64,000 nucleotides of DNA from contig JAFZSO010000065.1 in the NCBI GenBank assembly GCA_017619355.1, forward strand, positions 1-64,000. The letters are read 5' to 3'. A model generated the notes under the pieces. The model did no database searches and was not told the origin of the DNA. It saw only the letters and a program-made list of their open reading frames with translations. The DNA comes from Muribaculaceae bacterium (GTDB taxonomy: Bacteria; Bacteroidota; Bacteroidia; Bacteroidales; Muribaculaceae). Positions 16,701 through 25,581 of this stretch are shown here, piece after piece (positions within the stretch are counted from its first letter, which is position 1; each line of letters opens with the position of its first letter). The translations under genes were made by a program, and so were the position numbers.

Positions 16701-16842
16701 GGACGACATCAACAGCCGCCTGAACAAGTGGGGTGCCAAGAACCAGCCCGCCGAACAAAGCGGCAAGGCACGCAACAACAAGAACAACAACTCGAGTGCC
16801 GACAACAAGTCGGGCAGTTCGAAAAAGAACAAGAAGAATTAA
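13744..16842 (+). CDS. Large exported TPR-repeat protein
   Basis: The 1032-residue protein starts with a signal peptide (MKIKSIIMVAVMAIPAMTGA) and is otherwise a chain of tetratricopeptide-like helical repeats, for example AIDQLTHVQGMQATDDQLEQ and later YAKAL, YKQAAA, YTEARAAF and NKEAVAVF units spaced about 34-40 residues. The C-terminus is a short Asn/Lys/Ser-rich tail. The frame extends upstream to a GTG at 13711, but ATG 13744 gives the signal peptide. It probably acts in the periplasm as a scaffold. The next gene, 28 bp downstream, encodes an outer-membrane barrel, so the pair may work together; the same gene pair is familiar in Bacteroidales but its role is not known to me. Confidence 0.85.
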   Translation: MKIKSIIMVAVMAIPAMTGAQPMVATTGAQGYLERGKLMYESKNYVGAIDQLTHVQGMQATDDQLEQADYYLALSRFERDEKGALDALQQFMDKYPSSLLNQDMLMRIGNYHFYHGEFGDALVAYSRMRDRSLDDDKDEDVLYRMAYSNLQLGYYDDAAKLYATLTDTRRYGNATKFYNAYIDYANKRYDSALTKFSDIDRTGDLGYQAQYYECQILYGKREYDRVLALGQSLLDDDVNDYFNPEINRLVGESYYHKGNEQKARQYLNTYVQTTQDPIVRSAAYALGTMDYRAGDYEGAAANMAKVTSDEDAMGQSAYLYLGQAKRKLGDNAMALRAFEQAASMDHDPAAKETAFYNYAVAKSEGSADPFGKSIDLFEDFLNKYPNSKNASQVESYLVDAYMNTGDYAKALNSISHIKKPSKNVLRAKQCVLYNMGSKALADGDNATAAKYLQQAIDVGNYDKKILNESRLWLAEALYRQGNYKQAAAQQKSYVAAASKSDPNYAIANYNLGYTLFQQKQYTEARAAFQKAVDAKLNDETLLSDAYNRIGDTYYYANQIAKAEESYGLAISKNKGSADYAMYQKAMMAGLSGDHQTKANRMDEMLKTYPNSSLVPSALYEKGVALEHAGKNKEAVAVFNKLITTYSGKEEARKGLLQLALVQNNLNNQSAAIEAYKKVIKQAPTSEEAKIAAEDLKSIYADRGELNDFAKFLKSVPNAPQLNVNDVDRLTFEAAEKAAVDGKPSITKMEDYLAKYPNGAYRAQALYYVGRYAYEKGNLNNALVDLNAALAMAPDASFAEDALAMKSDILNRQGKTQEAIETYKQIVEKSSSDDNKVLAQLGILRSSVKLEKWKEVTATADALLKNHTLSAAEQGEVKLARAIAQARQGKGSAAEADLKALAKDANTKTGAQATYELAKLQYEAGSYGTAEKTINNFFKSKSQQTYWIGKCYILLADVYYKQGKTAEAREYIESLKANYPGNEQDIKDDINSRLNKWGAKNQPAEQSGKARNNKNNNSSADNKSGSSKKNKKN

Positions 16843-16870
16843 GAATAGCTAACAAGATAACAAAATCACG

Positions 16871-18802
16871 ATGATGAAAAAGATATTAGTTTGCATCTGC
16901 ACGCTTTCATTCATGGGTCTGGGTGGCTATGCCCAGGAACTGAACAAGGAAATCACGCTCGAGAAGGACTTTGTGCCGGTGGAGAAGAAGGCCACCAAGA
17001 AGAGTGCCCTGCCCGTGGTAGTTGAGCCCACGAAGAACGAGACTCCCACCACGCTCAAGTATAGCGACTGGGCACAGCCCACAGCAGTGGCAACGAGCAT
17101 TCCCACTATGTTGCCCTATGGTTACCGCACGTCGCACATCTTCAGCGACAAGCGCGGCTACTTCGACTTCGGGGTGGGCACGCAACTCAATATGGCAGGC
17201 AGTGTGGGCTATCGTCTGATTGACAAGCCTGAAACGCAACTGGGTGTGTGGCTGCAGCACAACAGCACCTGGAGCGGCAAGAATACCACAACCATCATTC
17301 CCGATGAGGAAAAACAAAAACAGAAGTTTAACGACAATGTAGTGGGGCTTGACTTGACCCATCAGTTCAGCAAAGGAACGCTGGATGCAGGTGCCACCGT
17401 GCATTTCGACAAATTCAACTACTATGGTGGTATGAACAAGGTGTTTGGAGCGCATGGTGAGCAGACACGTTATTACCCTGAGGGGATTATTGCATCACAA
17501 TATGATTGGGATGATAATAAGCAGTCGTTTATAGACCTGACGTTCCGTGGCAAGTGGCAGAGCCACATCACCATTTCTGACCGCGACTTCGACTACTATG
17601 TGGGCATGCGGTTCAACCATGCGGGCTACAGTAAGAGCTTCACGACCATCTATGACGGCGCAAAAGAGAATCACATCAACGCCAATGTGGGTGCCGCATA
17701 TCAGCTCAGCGGTGTGGCAGGCCTGGGTGCCGATGTGGCTGTCGATTATCTCGGCCGCAAGTATAAATCGACTTGGGACGACCGTGTGAGCGACGACATG
17801 ACGATGATCACCCTGCATCCTTATTATAGCTATGTGGGCGAGCGTGCCAGCGCCTCGCTGGGTGTAAACCTGAACTTCTCGTTCAGCGATGGTGCCGCTA
17901 TCCGTCTGTCACCGAACGTGAAGATTGACTATAACTTTGTGGATGGTGCCGCGCTCTATGCCGAGGCGCAAGGCGGCAAGCGCCTCAACACCCTCTCGAG
18001 CATGGCTGCTTTGAACCGCTACAGCGACCCGCTGGGCGGCTATTGCAATACGTTTGTTCCCATTGATGCCGAGGCTGGTTTCAAGATAGGTCCCTTCCGC
18101 GGTTTGAGTCTCAAACTGTATGGCGGTTACGGCATCTTCAAGAACGACCAGCTCGTGGATGTTCCCTGTGATCCAAGATATGCTTACAAGGTTTTGGCAC
18201 CTGATTATGATGGATATTATGCGTCACCAAATTTAGGTTTCACTTGTTACCCTTATAATCAATCAATGTTTATTACCGAGAACCAGTATTTTGCACCTGT
18301 TTATTACAAGAGCTATAACACGCGTGGTGTGAAATTCGGTGCCGAACTGAACTACAAGTATCGCTCGCTGGCCGAACTCGATGTGAAGGCTGTGTTTGCT
18401 CCTCAGGGCAAGGATTTTGACGGCAAGTATATCAAGGGCTACACACTGGGCTTGGACCGTGCCAAGACGGTGGTGAATGTTGACCTCAAGGTGAATCCCA
18501 TGCGTGCGCTCACTGTGAATCTTGGATTCGACTACCGTGGTGGACGCTATAATATGAATGATTATGCCTTTAAGTTTGCGGTTGATGACATGTATGGTTA
18601 TTCATTTTCTGAGGTTGAAAGTAAAGGTCCTTTAAGCCTGAGTGATGTGGTGAACCTGCGTGCCGGTGCCAGCTACCGCTTCGACAAGACTCTCACGCTC
18701 TGGGTTCAAGCCTCTAATCTGCTCAACAAGCAGTGGGACGAGACCCTGGGTATGGGGGCGCAGAAATTAGGCTTCATGGGCGGCCTGCAGCTTGTATTCT
18801 GA
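16871..18802 (+). CDS. Outer-membrane beta-barrel protein (TonB-receptor-like, no plug)
   Basis: The 643-residue protein has a signal peptide ending near GGYAQ, a short proline-rich lead (about 35-65), and then alternating aromatic/polar strands to a C-terminal Phe (GFMGGLQLVF), the classical outer-membrane barrel ending. The last part resembles the end of TonB-dependent receptor barrels (LRAGASYRFDKTLTLW and NLLNKQWDETLG). No plug domain or TonB box is apparent and the length is short for a receptor. It is co-oriented with, and 28 bp after, the TPR protein gene, and a terminator follows. Function is unknown; a partner of the TPR protein in envelope organisation is the simplest guess. Confidence 0.8.
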   Translation: MMKKILVCICTLSFMGLGGYAQELNKEITLEKDFVPVEKKATKKSALPVVVEPTKNETPTTLKYSDWAQPTAVATSIPTMLPYGYRTSHIFSDKRGYFDFGVGTQLNMAGSVGYRLIDKPETQLGVWLQHNSTWSGKNTTTIIPDEEKQKQKFNDNVVGLDLTHQFSKGTLDAGATVHFDKFNYYGGMNKVFGAHGEQTRYYPEGIIASQYDWDDNKQSFIDLTFRGKWQSHITISDRDFDYYVGMRFNHAGYSKSFTTIYDGAKENHINANVGAAYQLSGVAGLGADVAVDYLGRKYKSTWDDRVSDDMTMITLHPYYSYVGERASASLGVNLNFSFSDGAAIRLSPNVKIDYNFVDGAALYAEAQGGKRLNTLSSMAALNRYSDPLGGYCNTFVPIDAEAGFKIGPFRGLSLKLYGGYGIFKNDQLVDVPCDPRYAYKVLAPDYDGYYASPNLGFTCYPYNQSMFITENQYFAPVYYKSYNTRGVKFGAELNYKYRSLAELDVKAVFAPQGKDFDGKYIKGYTLGLDRAKTVVNVDLKVNPMRALTVNLGFDYRGGRYNMNDYAFKFAVDDMYGYSFSEVESKGPLSLSDVVNLRAGASYRFDKTLTLWVQASNLLNKQWDETLGMGAQKLGFMGGLQLVF

Positions 18803-18838
18803 TAAATTACAGATACACAATAAATTAGACAATGCTTT

Positions 18839-18876
18839 AAAATCCATCGCCAAGAAAAAATGGCGGTGGATTTTGT
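18839..18876 (+). terminator. Terminator after the TPR-barrel operon
   Basis: AAAATCCATCGCCA (18839-18852) pairs with TGGCGGTGGATTTT (18861-18874). The 3' side (TTTTG) overlaps the TTG used as -33 element of the next promoter at 18873. Confidence 0.8.
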
Positions 18877-18902
18877 CATTCAATTGAAAATTACTAACTT
18901 TG
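18873..18902 (+). promoter_or_regulatory. Promoter for the PpiD-like gene
   Basis: TTG at 18873-18875 and TAACTTTG at 18895-18902 are separated by 19 nt, the full Bacteroidota arrangement. Confidence 0.65.
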
Positions 18903-18959
18903 CATGCTATTTTGCAAATTAATAAACGATAAAACAAAAAAACAAATAAATAATAACTA

Positions 18960-21092
18960 ATGGCAGCACTAGAAAAAATTAGAAAAAGAGCTGTGATTTT
19001 GACCATTGTGATTGGTGCGGGCTTGCTCGCCTTCATTCTTGAAGAGGCCGTGCGCGCATCAAGTTCATTCTTTAATGACACTACCGCAGCGAAAGTGGGA
19101 GACGAGAAAATTGATGTACACGAATTCCAAAACCGTCTCACCGACCTTAACCAAGCAAATCAAAACAACCCCAACAAGCAGGATCCCGCCGTTCAGCAGC
19201 AACAGCTGTTGCAACAAATGGTGTTCGAGAAAATCCTCGGCAAGGAGTATGAAAAAGCCGGCATCAGCGTGAGCAACGAAGAGATGATGCGCCTGCTCGA
19301 CCAGGATCAGGAAGCTCTCCAGATCACTCAGCAGGTGGCTCAGCAGTTGCAAGGCAGGCAGAACATTCAGTCGCCTTCGCAGCTCGACAAGCTCATCCAG
19401 AACCAGCCCGACTTCTATGTGCAGATTCTCAAGCCCTGGAACGACATGAAGAAGCGCATCTACGACAACCGTTGTGGTCAGAAGCTCGCCTTCCTGCTCC
19501 AGAACTCCATTCAGCCTAACGACATCGACCGCCTCGCCATGCAGGAAGAGGCCAAGGATGTGCTCACGGTGGAATATGCCAAGAAGGAAATCGCTTCGCT
19601 CGACGATGCCAAGTTCAAGCCTACTGAGGCTGAGATCAAGGCCGTTTATGACAAGTATAAAGACATGTTCTGGAAACTCGAGGATCCCGTTCGCGTAGTG
19701 GAATACATTGCTGTGAACCTCGATCCCAGCGAGGCCGACGTTGCCAAGGGCAAACAGGTGGTGAACCGCGCTTATGCACTCGTGCAAGGTCCCAAGGGAC
19801 TCGACTCCCTGCGCACCGTGAGCGAGTTTGGCAATGTGCAGACCGTTGCAGTTCCCGTCAGTGACGCCAAGAAGATGGGTCAGCAGTCGCAGGACAGCAC
19901 GCTGGCCGCATTCATCACCAGTGGCGCTGTGGGTTCGACCCACCTGACCACTGTGGGCAACAACTACACCTTATTTAAAATAAAGGATCGTCAGGTGATG
20001 CCCGACACCATCAAGTACATGGCCGTGGCTGTGGAAGGTAACAAGCAGCTTCAGGACTCGGTGCTTGCCATGCTCAATGCAGGTAAGGACGTGAGCAAGG
20101 TGAAGGGCGTGCAGGTGGCTCCCGAGGAGCAGACTCTGCAGCTCCAGAGTGCCGGACTTCCCGACTCCATCAAGAACAAGTTCACTGCCAATGCCGAAGC
20201 CGGTTACTTCAAGTTCAACGCCGATGCCAAGCAGGCTCTGATCGTGAAGGTGACCAAGAGCACCTCGCAAATGTTTACCACCATGGGCACTTCGAGCTAC
20301 GAAATCATTGCCAGCAAGGCAACTCGTGACGGCGCTCTCGACAAGCTCCAGGCCTTCCTGAACAAGAACAAGACGGCTGCCGACTTCAAGAAGAACGCCC
20401 TCAAGGCTGGTTATCAGTCGCGTGAGGCTATGGTGAGCGCAGCCACACCTCAACTTCAGGATCCCATGACGGGTCAAGGCATCGAGAACTCCCGCAAGGC
20501 CATCAAGTGGGCTTTGACCGACAAGGAGGCTGAACAAGGTGCCGTTTCGCCCATCTTCCGTGAGAATCCCGATGTGCTCCTGGCTTTAGCAATCACCAAG
20601 GCTTATGACGACAAATATGTGCCCATGACCGAGAAGAGCATCAAGGACTTCTGCGTTGCCCGTGCAACTGCCGCCAAGAAAGCCGATGCCCTTGAAAAAC
20701 AGTACAAGGGCAAGGCTAAGACTGTTGCCGACTACGCCAAGGCTATGGGAACCACTGTAGAGACTACCGAGGTGACCTTCGGTAACGACCAGATGGGTAC
20801 CGTGAACACCATGCCCATGATGCCTAACGGATTGGAAGGCGATGGTGGTCTCATTGGTGCCGTGGCTGGCAGCAAGGTGGGTGCCGTGAACTTCTGGAAG
20901 GGTAACAATGGCGTGTACGCTTACCGCGTGCTCAAGACCACTCCCAGCAACATCCAGATGAAGAAGGAAGAGCTCAACCAGCGCTTCATGATGCAATATG
21001 GCATCTATGATCAGCAGTATGGCGCACGTCGCATGTCGCAGGCCATCCTGGGCTCGGCCAAGGTGAAGAACAACACCGCCAAGTTCTATTGA
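18960..21092 (+). CDS. PpiD/SurA-like membrane-anchored peptidyl-prolyl isomerase family protein
   Basis: The 710-residue protein has an N-terminal anchor (RAVILTIVIGAGLLAFILEE, about 11-30) and then a SurA-N-like helical domain (AAKVGDEKIDVHEFQNRL through EKAGISVSNEEMMRLL). PpiD-like proteins are inner-membrane-tethered periplasmic chaperones that meet proteins leaving the Sec channel. The central region (about 230-350), where a parvulin domain would be expected, is weakly conserved: I see no clear parvulin His/Cys/Asp set, so isomerase activity may be absent. The gene is monocistronic with a good promoter and terminator. Confidence 0.85.
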   Translation: MAALEKIRKRAVILTIVIGAGLLAFILEEAVRASSSFFNDTTAAKVGDEKIDVHEFQNRLTDLNQANQNNPNKQDPAVQQQQLLQQMVFEKILGKEYEKAGISVSNEEMMRLLDQDQEALQITQQVAQQLQGRQNIQSPSQLDKLIQNQPDFYVQILKPWNDMKKRIYDNRCGQKLAFLLQNSIQPNDIDRLAMQEEAKDVLTVEYAKKEIASLDDAKFKPTEAEIKAVYDKYKDMFWKLEDPVRVVEYIAVNLDPSEADVAKGKQVVNRAYALVQGPKGLDSLRTVSEFGNVQTVAVPVSDAKKMGQQSQDSTLAAFITSGAVGSTHLTTVGNNYTLFKIKDRQVMPDTIKYMAVAVEGNKQLQDSVLAMLNAGKDVSKVKGVQVAPEEQTLQLQSAGLPDSIKNKFTANAEAGYFKFNADAKQALIVKVTKSTSQMFTTMGTSSYEIIASKATRDGALDKLQAFLNKNKTAADFKKNALKAGYQSREAMVSAATPQLQDPMTGQGIENSRKAIKWALTDKEAEQGAVSPIFRENPDVLLALAITKAYDDKYVPMTEKSIKDFCVARATAAKKADALEKQYKGKAKTVADYAKAMGTTVETTEVTFGNDQMGTVNTMPMMPNGLEGDGGLIGAVAGSKVGAVNFWKGNNGVYAYRVLKTTPSNIQMKKEELNQRFMMQYGIYDQQYGARRMSQAILGSAKVKNNTAKFY

Positions 21093-21128
21093 TGACATAC
21101 ACCCTGTGGGGGTGAAATCATAGAGAAT

Positions 21129-21162
21129 AACCGCTTGCAGCATTGTCTGTGAGCGGTTTTTT
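21129..21162 (+). terminator. Terminator after the PpiD-like gene
   Basis: AACCGCT (21129-21135) pairs with AGCGGTT (21152-21158), followed by T6. Confidence 0.85.
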
Positions 21163-21184
21163 CGTGCTTGCAGGGGCTCAGCTA

Positions 21185-21215
21185 TTGCGAGAGTCTAAAA
21201 TAATGAGTATTTTTG
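21185..21215 (+). promoter_or_regulatory. Promoter for sufE
   Basis: TTG at 21185-21187 and TATTTTTG at 21208-21215 are separated by 20 nt, 30 nt before the sufE ATG. Confidence 0.65.
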
Positions 21216-21245
21216 TAGGTTATATCAGAAAACTGAAACTAATCA

Positions 21246-21692
21246 ATGAATACTATCAACGATATTCAAGACGAAATCATAGAGGAATTTGACGGTTTTA
21301 CCGACTGGCTCGACCGCTATGCGCTCATCATCGACATGGGCAATGCCGTGCCGCCTCTCGACGAGCAATACAAGACGCCCGACAACCTGATTGACGGCTG
21401 CCAGAGCCGCGTGTGGCTGCAGGCCGACTATGCCGACGGCAAGGTGCACTTCGAGGCCGACAGCGACGCCATCATCGTCAAGGGTATCATCGCCATGCTG
21501 GTGCGCGTGCTCAGCGACCGCACCCCTCAGGAGATACTCGATGCCGACCTCTACTTTATCGATGCCATTGGCCTGCACGACCACCTGTCGTCCACGCGCA
21601 GCAACGGCCTGCTCGCCATGCTCAAGCAAATCCGTGCCTACGCCCTTGCCTTTTCGCTGAAAGAATTGAAATCTGAGCAAGAAGTTGATTAA
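21246..21692 (+). CDS. sufE: SufE-family sulfur acceptor protein
   Basis: The 148-residue cytoplasmic protein accepts persulfide sulfur from the cysteine desulfurase SufS and passes it to the SufBCD scaffold for iron-sulfur cluster assembly. The acceptor cysteine is C52 in the hallmark GCQSRVWL. Other family features are WLDRYALIIDMG near the N-terminus and the conserved RSNGLLAMLKQIRAYA helix at the C-terminus. The other suf genes are not in this window. The POT transporter gene 46 bp downstream has no promoter of its own that I can see, so it may be read through from here. Confidence 0.95.
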   Translation: MNTINDIQDEIIEEFDGFTDWLDRYALIIDMGNAVPPLDEQYKTPDNLIDGCQSRVWLQADYADGKVHFEADSDAIIVKGIIAMLVRVLSDRTPQEILDADLYFIDAIGLHDHLSSTRSNGLLAMLKQIRAYALAFSLKELKSEQEVD

Positions 21693-21738
21693 TTAACCCA
21701 TGCAATTTAATTTTTAACTATTAATAAATAAACTGATT

Positions 21739-23478
21739 ATGTTACAAGATTTATGGAACAACAATCGCATGGTAGCCATGTTACTTGCGATATTAGTTGT
21801 GGTTGTACCTTTCCTCATTTATTATATAATTGAGGCGAGAAAAAAACACCCTAAGGGCCTTATCTCTGCCGCCCTGTCGAACATGGGCGAACGATTCGGT
21901 TACTACATCATGAATGCAGTGTTACTGCTGTTCTTGTGTTCAAAGTTTGGCATCAGCGATGACTTTGCTGGCTGGATTTATGCCATTTTCTATTTCTCGA
22001 TTTACGTTCTTAGCCTCCCTGGCGGTATCGTTGCTGACAAGTTGCAAAACTACAAAGGCACAATTATGGCCGGCCTCCTCGTCATGGCGGTTGGTTATAT
22101 AATTCTGTCGGTGCCTGTGTTTGGTGGCAACCCCGGTGCAGTTCCTACCTGGATACTTGTGTTAACCTGTTTTGCCCTCTTGCTGATTGCTGTTGGTAAC
22201 GGTTTGTTCAAGGGTAACCTGCAGGCCATCGTGGGCCAGATGTACGATAACTTCGAGGCCGAGGCAGCCAAGAAAGGTCCTGAGGAACTGGCTCAGGCAA
22301 AAGCCCGTCGTGACTCTGGTTTCCAGATTTTCTATGTGTTCATCAACATTGGCGGTGTGATTGCGCCTTTCGTTGCTCCATTGCTGCGTAGCGCAATGCT
22401 GAAGTTGGACGGATTCATCTATAATGCCGACCTTCCTCGCCTGTGTCATAATTTCTTGAGTGGCTCGCTGAAAGGTGATGACATGCAGAACCTCACCACT
22501 CTTGCTCAAGGCTCAATCATAGATGGAGGTCAGGTAGGCGACATGGCAAACTTCTGCACCAGCTATCTTGAGAGTTTCAACACTGGCGTGCACTACTCGT
22601 TCATCGCGTCGGCTTTGGCCATGATCATATCATTCTTGATTTTTGTGGCTACTCGCAAATCCCTGCCTAACCCAATCAAGAAAATCAAAGAGGCCGTAGC
22701 CAGCAAGGAGCAAGTGAAGACCGATGCCAAAGAGATTAAGCAGCGCATGTATGCTCTGTTTGCTGTGCTGGGTGTTGCCGTATTCTTCTGGTTCTCGTTC
22801 CATCAGAATGGTCAGTCGCTCTCGGTGTTTGCCCGTGACTTCTGTAATACCAGTGCGATTGCCCCTGAAATCTGGCAATGTATTAACCCGTTCTTTGTGA
22901 TTGTGCTCACGCCCATTATCATGATGATATTTGCTGTATTGGCGAGAAAAGGCAAAGAAATCTCCACTCCGCGCAAGATTGCACTAGGTATGTTTGTGGC
23001 GGCATGTGCCTATTTATTCCTTGTCGCTATCGCTGCCACGAATGGTTATCCCTCAGGTGCAGAATTCAAGGGTCTGCCCGAAGCCGTGAAAGAATCGGTG
23101 AAAGCCGGTCCGTGGGTGCTGATTGTGACTTACTTCTTCCTCACGGTGGCCGAGCTGTTCATTTCGCCGCTGGGTCTTTCGTTCGTGTCGAAGGTGGCTC
23201 CAACCCACCTGCAAGGTGTTTGCCAAGGTTTGTGGTTGTGTGCTACAGCTATAGGCAATCTGTTCATCGCTCTTGGTGTTACTATGCTTAACAGCTTCCC
23301 GCATCAGTGGCAGTGCTGGGCAGTATTTGCTGCTTTCTGTCTCGTTTCGATGGGTGTGATGGTCGGCATGGTCAAGTGGCTTGAACGAGTCACGAGCGAC
23401 AAGGCGCAGGATGCCGCTCTCGAAGCAGCCGGTGTTCCCGAAGAGGGCAGTGCTGAAGAACAGGCTTCTGAAGTCTAA
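21739..23478 (+). CDS. POT/PTR-family peptide transporter (first of a tandem pair)
   Basis: The 579-residue inner-membrane protein has the many-span pattern of the proton-dependent oligopeptide transporter family within MFS. It has the family landmark SNMGERFGYYIMN near the start and GNGLFKGNLQAIVGQMY in the middle, then FISPLGLSFVSKVAP late in the sequence. Where classical POTs have ExxER (E-M-C-E-R-F), this protein has N-M-G-E-R-F, so the first Glu linked to proton coupling is absent. A charged hydrophilic loop (about 305-335) divides the two halves and a Glu/Ala-rich tail ends the protein. Substrate is inferred to be di- or tripeptides from the family only. Confidence 0.9.
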   Translation: MLQDLWNNNRMVAMLLAILVVVVPFLIYYIIEARKKHPKGLISAALSNMGERFGYYIMNAVLLLFLCSKFGISDDFAGWIYAIFYFSIYVLSLPGGIVADKLQNYKGTIMAGLLVMAVGYIILSVPVFGGNPGAVPTWILVLTCFALLLIAVGNGLFKGNLQAIVGQMYDNFEAEAAKKGPEELAQAKARRDSGFQIFYVFINIGGVIAPFVAPLLRSAMLKLDGFIYNADLPRLCHNFLSGSLKGDDMQNLTTLAQGSIIDGGQVGDMANFCTSYLESFNTGVHYSFIASALAMIISFLIFVATRKSLPNPIKKIKEAVASKEQVKTDAKEIKQRMYALFAVLGVAVFFWFSFHQNGQSLSVFARDFCNTSAIAPEIWQCINPFFVIVLTPIIMMIFAVLARKGKEISTPRKIALGMFVAACAYLFLVAIAATNGYPSGAEFKGLPEAVKESVKAGPWVLIVTYFFLTVAELFISPLGLSFVSKVAPTHLQGVCQGLWLCATAIGNLFIALGVTMLNSFPHQWQCWAVFAAFCLVSMGVMVGMVKWLERVTSDKAQDAALEAAGVPEEGSAEEQASEV

Positions 23479-23534
23479 TCACTTATGATGATGTGGCCCG
23501 GTGCCACGCATCTCAATAACATCTCATCAAGGCT

Positions 23535-23567
23535 GGGAGACATCAAGTTTGTCTCCCGGTCTTTTTG
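23535..23567 (+). terminator. Terminator between the two POT genes
   Basis: GGGAGAC (23535-23541) pairs with GTCTCCC (23551-23557), followed by GGTC and T5. It separates the transcript of the first transporter from that of the second, which has its own promoter. Confidence 0.8.
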
Positions 23568-23594
23568 TTGTTGGTCAAATATTCTGTAATTTTG
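23565..23594 (+). promoter_or_regulatory. Promoter for the second POT gene
   Basis: TTG at 23565-23567 and TAATTTTG at 23587-23594 are separated by 19 nt. The leader to the ATG at 23736 is about 135 nt long and AT-rich. Confidence 0.6.
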
Positions 23595-23735
23595 CACCTG
23601 GTCTTTTTGCAATAACCTACCAAAAAATGGCGCAAAAATGTGCTTAAGTCGATTTTTTTTGATAGATTTAGACAGTTTACGGTTAAAAAACAGAAAAATC
23701 AATACATATTAATAACAGATTAAAAACAATCAACC

Positions 23736-25286
23736 ATGTTCAAAAATCAACCAAAAGGCCTCTATGCCCTGGCGCTTGCCAACACTGGCGAACGCTTTGG
23801 TTACTACACGATGCTTGCGATTTTTGCCCTGTTTATGCAAGCAAAATTCAAATGGAGCGAAGCACAAGCAGGACAGGTTTATGCCATATTTCTTGCAGTA
23901 GTTTACTTTGCACCGCTTTTCGGTGGTATGCTTGCCGACAAAATTGGATACGGCAAATGTGTTACCATCGGTATGTTTACAATGTTCTTGGGATACTTGG
24001 GGCTGGCGATACCCACAGGGGCCGACACCGTGGGACTTGTCACCATGTATGCCGGTCTGGCTTGTGTTTCGCTCGGCACGGGACTGTTTAAAGGCAACTT
24101 GCAGGTAATGATAGGCAACCTCTACGACAACCCCAAATATGCCGACCGCCGCGACGATGCTTTCTCACTGTTCTACATGGCAATCAACATTGGTGCCATG
24201 TTTGCCCCTTCAATGGCGAAGTGGATAACCAATCAATATCTTAGCAACTATGGCTTCACCTACGATGCCGCTAACTTCTCGCCCGAATACCTCCAAGCAC
24301 TGTATGGGGGCTATGGATTGTGCTTTGGAGTAGCTTGTGTTTCACTTGTGCTGAGCGCTGTTATCTATTTTGCCTGCAAGAGCTGGTTTAAAGACGCTAT
24401 GAAGACTGCTAAGCAGGCTAAAGAAAACAATGCCAATGTGGAAGAACTTACACCAGCTCAAACCAAAGAGCGCATCACAGCACTGTTGCTCGTGTTTGCC
24501 GTTGTAATCTTTTTCTGGATGGCATTCCACCAGAATGGTTCGGCACTCACTTTCTTTGCCAAGAAATACACCAATCTCTCTATCTCAGGAGGCATGCGCA
24601 TCTGGTTCAACATTTTCTCTCTGGCATTAATTGCACTGGCTGTTTACACCGGTTTTGCAACATTCCAGAGCAAGCTGAAGAAGACACGCATCATTTGTGG
24701 AGCATTGACTGTGGCGCTTGTGGCTATAGCAATAGCATTATTTATGGGAATGGACAATCCCACCATGGCTCAACCAAGCGATTTCCAGCAGTTTAATCCA
24801 TTCTTTGTTGTTGCTCTTACACCATTCAGTATTCTCCTTTTCGGAGTTTTGGCAGCACGTAATCATGCGATTAGTGCCCCAGCTCGAATTGCTTGGGGTA
24901 TGCTCTTGGCAGCAGTGGGATTCGGCGTTATAACACTTGCATCTATTGGCTTGACATCTCCTATGGACTTGGGAGAGAGTACACAAAGCGTATTATCGCC
25001 ATCATGGCTCATTGGCACTTACTTCACCCTCACCATTGCCGAGCTGTTTCTTTCTCCCATGGGCATCAGCTTCGTGTCGAAAGTTGCTCCGCCCAAATAC
25101 AAGGGTGTCATGATGGGTGGTTGGTTCGTTGCTACTGCAATAGGCAACTACTTGAGTTCTATACCATCAATGCTGTGGAATAAAATACCACTTATGTACA
25201 ACTGGGCAATTCTCATCGCCCTGTGTATCATTGCGGCAGTATTCATGTTCTCAATGCTCAAGCGCCTCGAGAAGGTGGCAAAATAA
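23736..25286 (+). CDS. POT/PTR-family peptide transporter (second of a tandem pair)
   Basis: The 516-residue multi-span protein is a paralogue of the preceding gene. It shares ANTGERFGYYTML at the N-terminus, GTGLFKGNLQVMIGNLY, FWMAFHQNGSALTFFA, and FLSPMGISFVSKVAP. Like its neighbour it has N in place of the first Glu of the ExxER motif. It lacks the neighbour's N-terminal extra hydrophobic segment (about 35 residues) and Glu-rich tail. Independent promoter and terminator suggest separate regulation of the two copies, perhaps for different peptide supply states. Confidence 0.9.
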   Translation: MFKNQPKGLYALALANTGERFGYYTMLAIFALFMQAKFKWSEAQAGQVYAIFLAVVYFAPLFGGMLADKIGYGKCVTIGMFTMFLGYLGLAIPTGADTVGLVTMYAGLACVSLGTGLFKGNLQVMIGNLYDNPKYADRRDDAFSLFYMAINIGAMFAPSMAKWITNQYLSNYGFTYDAANFSPEYLQALYGGYGLCFGVACVSLVLSAVIYFACKSWFKDAMKTAKQAKENNANVEELTPAQTKERITALLLVFAVVIFFWMAFHQNGSALTFFAKKYTNLSISGGMRIWFNIFSLALIALAVYTGFATFQSKLKKTRIICGALTVALVAIAIALFMGMDNPTMAQPSDFQQFNPFFVVALTPFSILLFGVLAARNHAISAPARIAWGMLLAAVGFGVITLASIGLTSPMDLGESTQSVLSPSWLIGTYFTLTIAELFLSPMGISFVSKVAPPKYKGVMMGGWFVATAIGNYLSSIPSMLWNKIPLMYNWAILIALCIIAAVFMFSMLKRLEKVAK

Positions 25287-25360
25287 TCCACCGTGTTCAC
25301 ACCTTGGCGTGATTATTCTCATTCAGTAAAATAGGGTGGGCGTGTGCCCGCTCAATAAAT

Positions 25361-25397
25361 GACTGGAGGCTATCATGGCATTCCAGTCATTTTTTTG
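25361..25397 (+). terminator. Terminator after the second POT gene
   Basis: GACTGGA (25361-25367) pairs with TCCAGTC (25382-25388), followed by a T-rich run. Confidence 0.8.
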
Positions 25398-25503
25398 GGA
25401 AAAAAGTGGGGTAGTGGTGCAACCTTTTGCTGGGTGAGAGGCGTCTAATGCATGAACACAGATCACGGATTTAGGTGAAAGCAGCCTTAAAATGGTCAAA
25501 AGG

Positions 25504-25534
25504 TTGCAATTGTGCACCAAAATGCCTAAATTTG
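25504..25534 (+). promoter_or_regulatory. Promoter for the GYF_2-DUF805 gene
   Basis: TTG at 25504-25506 and TAAATTTG at 25527-25534 are separated by 20 nt. Confidence 0.6.
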
Positions 25535-25581
25535 TGGAATTGGAAACAAAACAGAATTATTAACTTATAAATTGCGCAATC

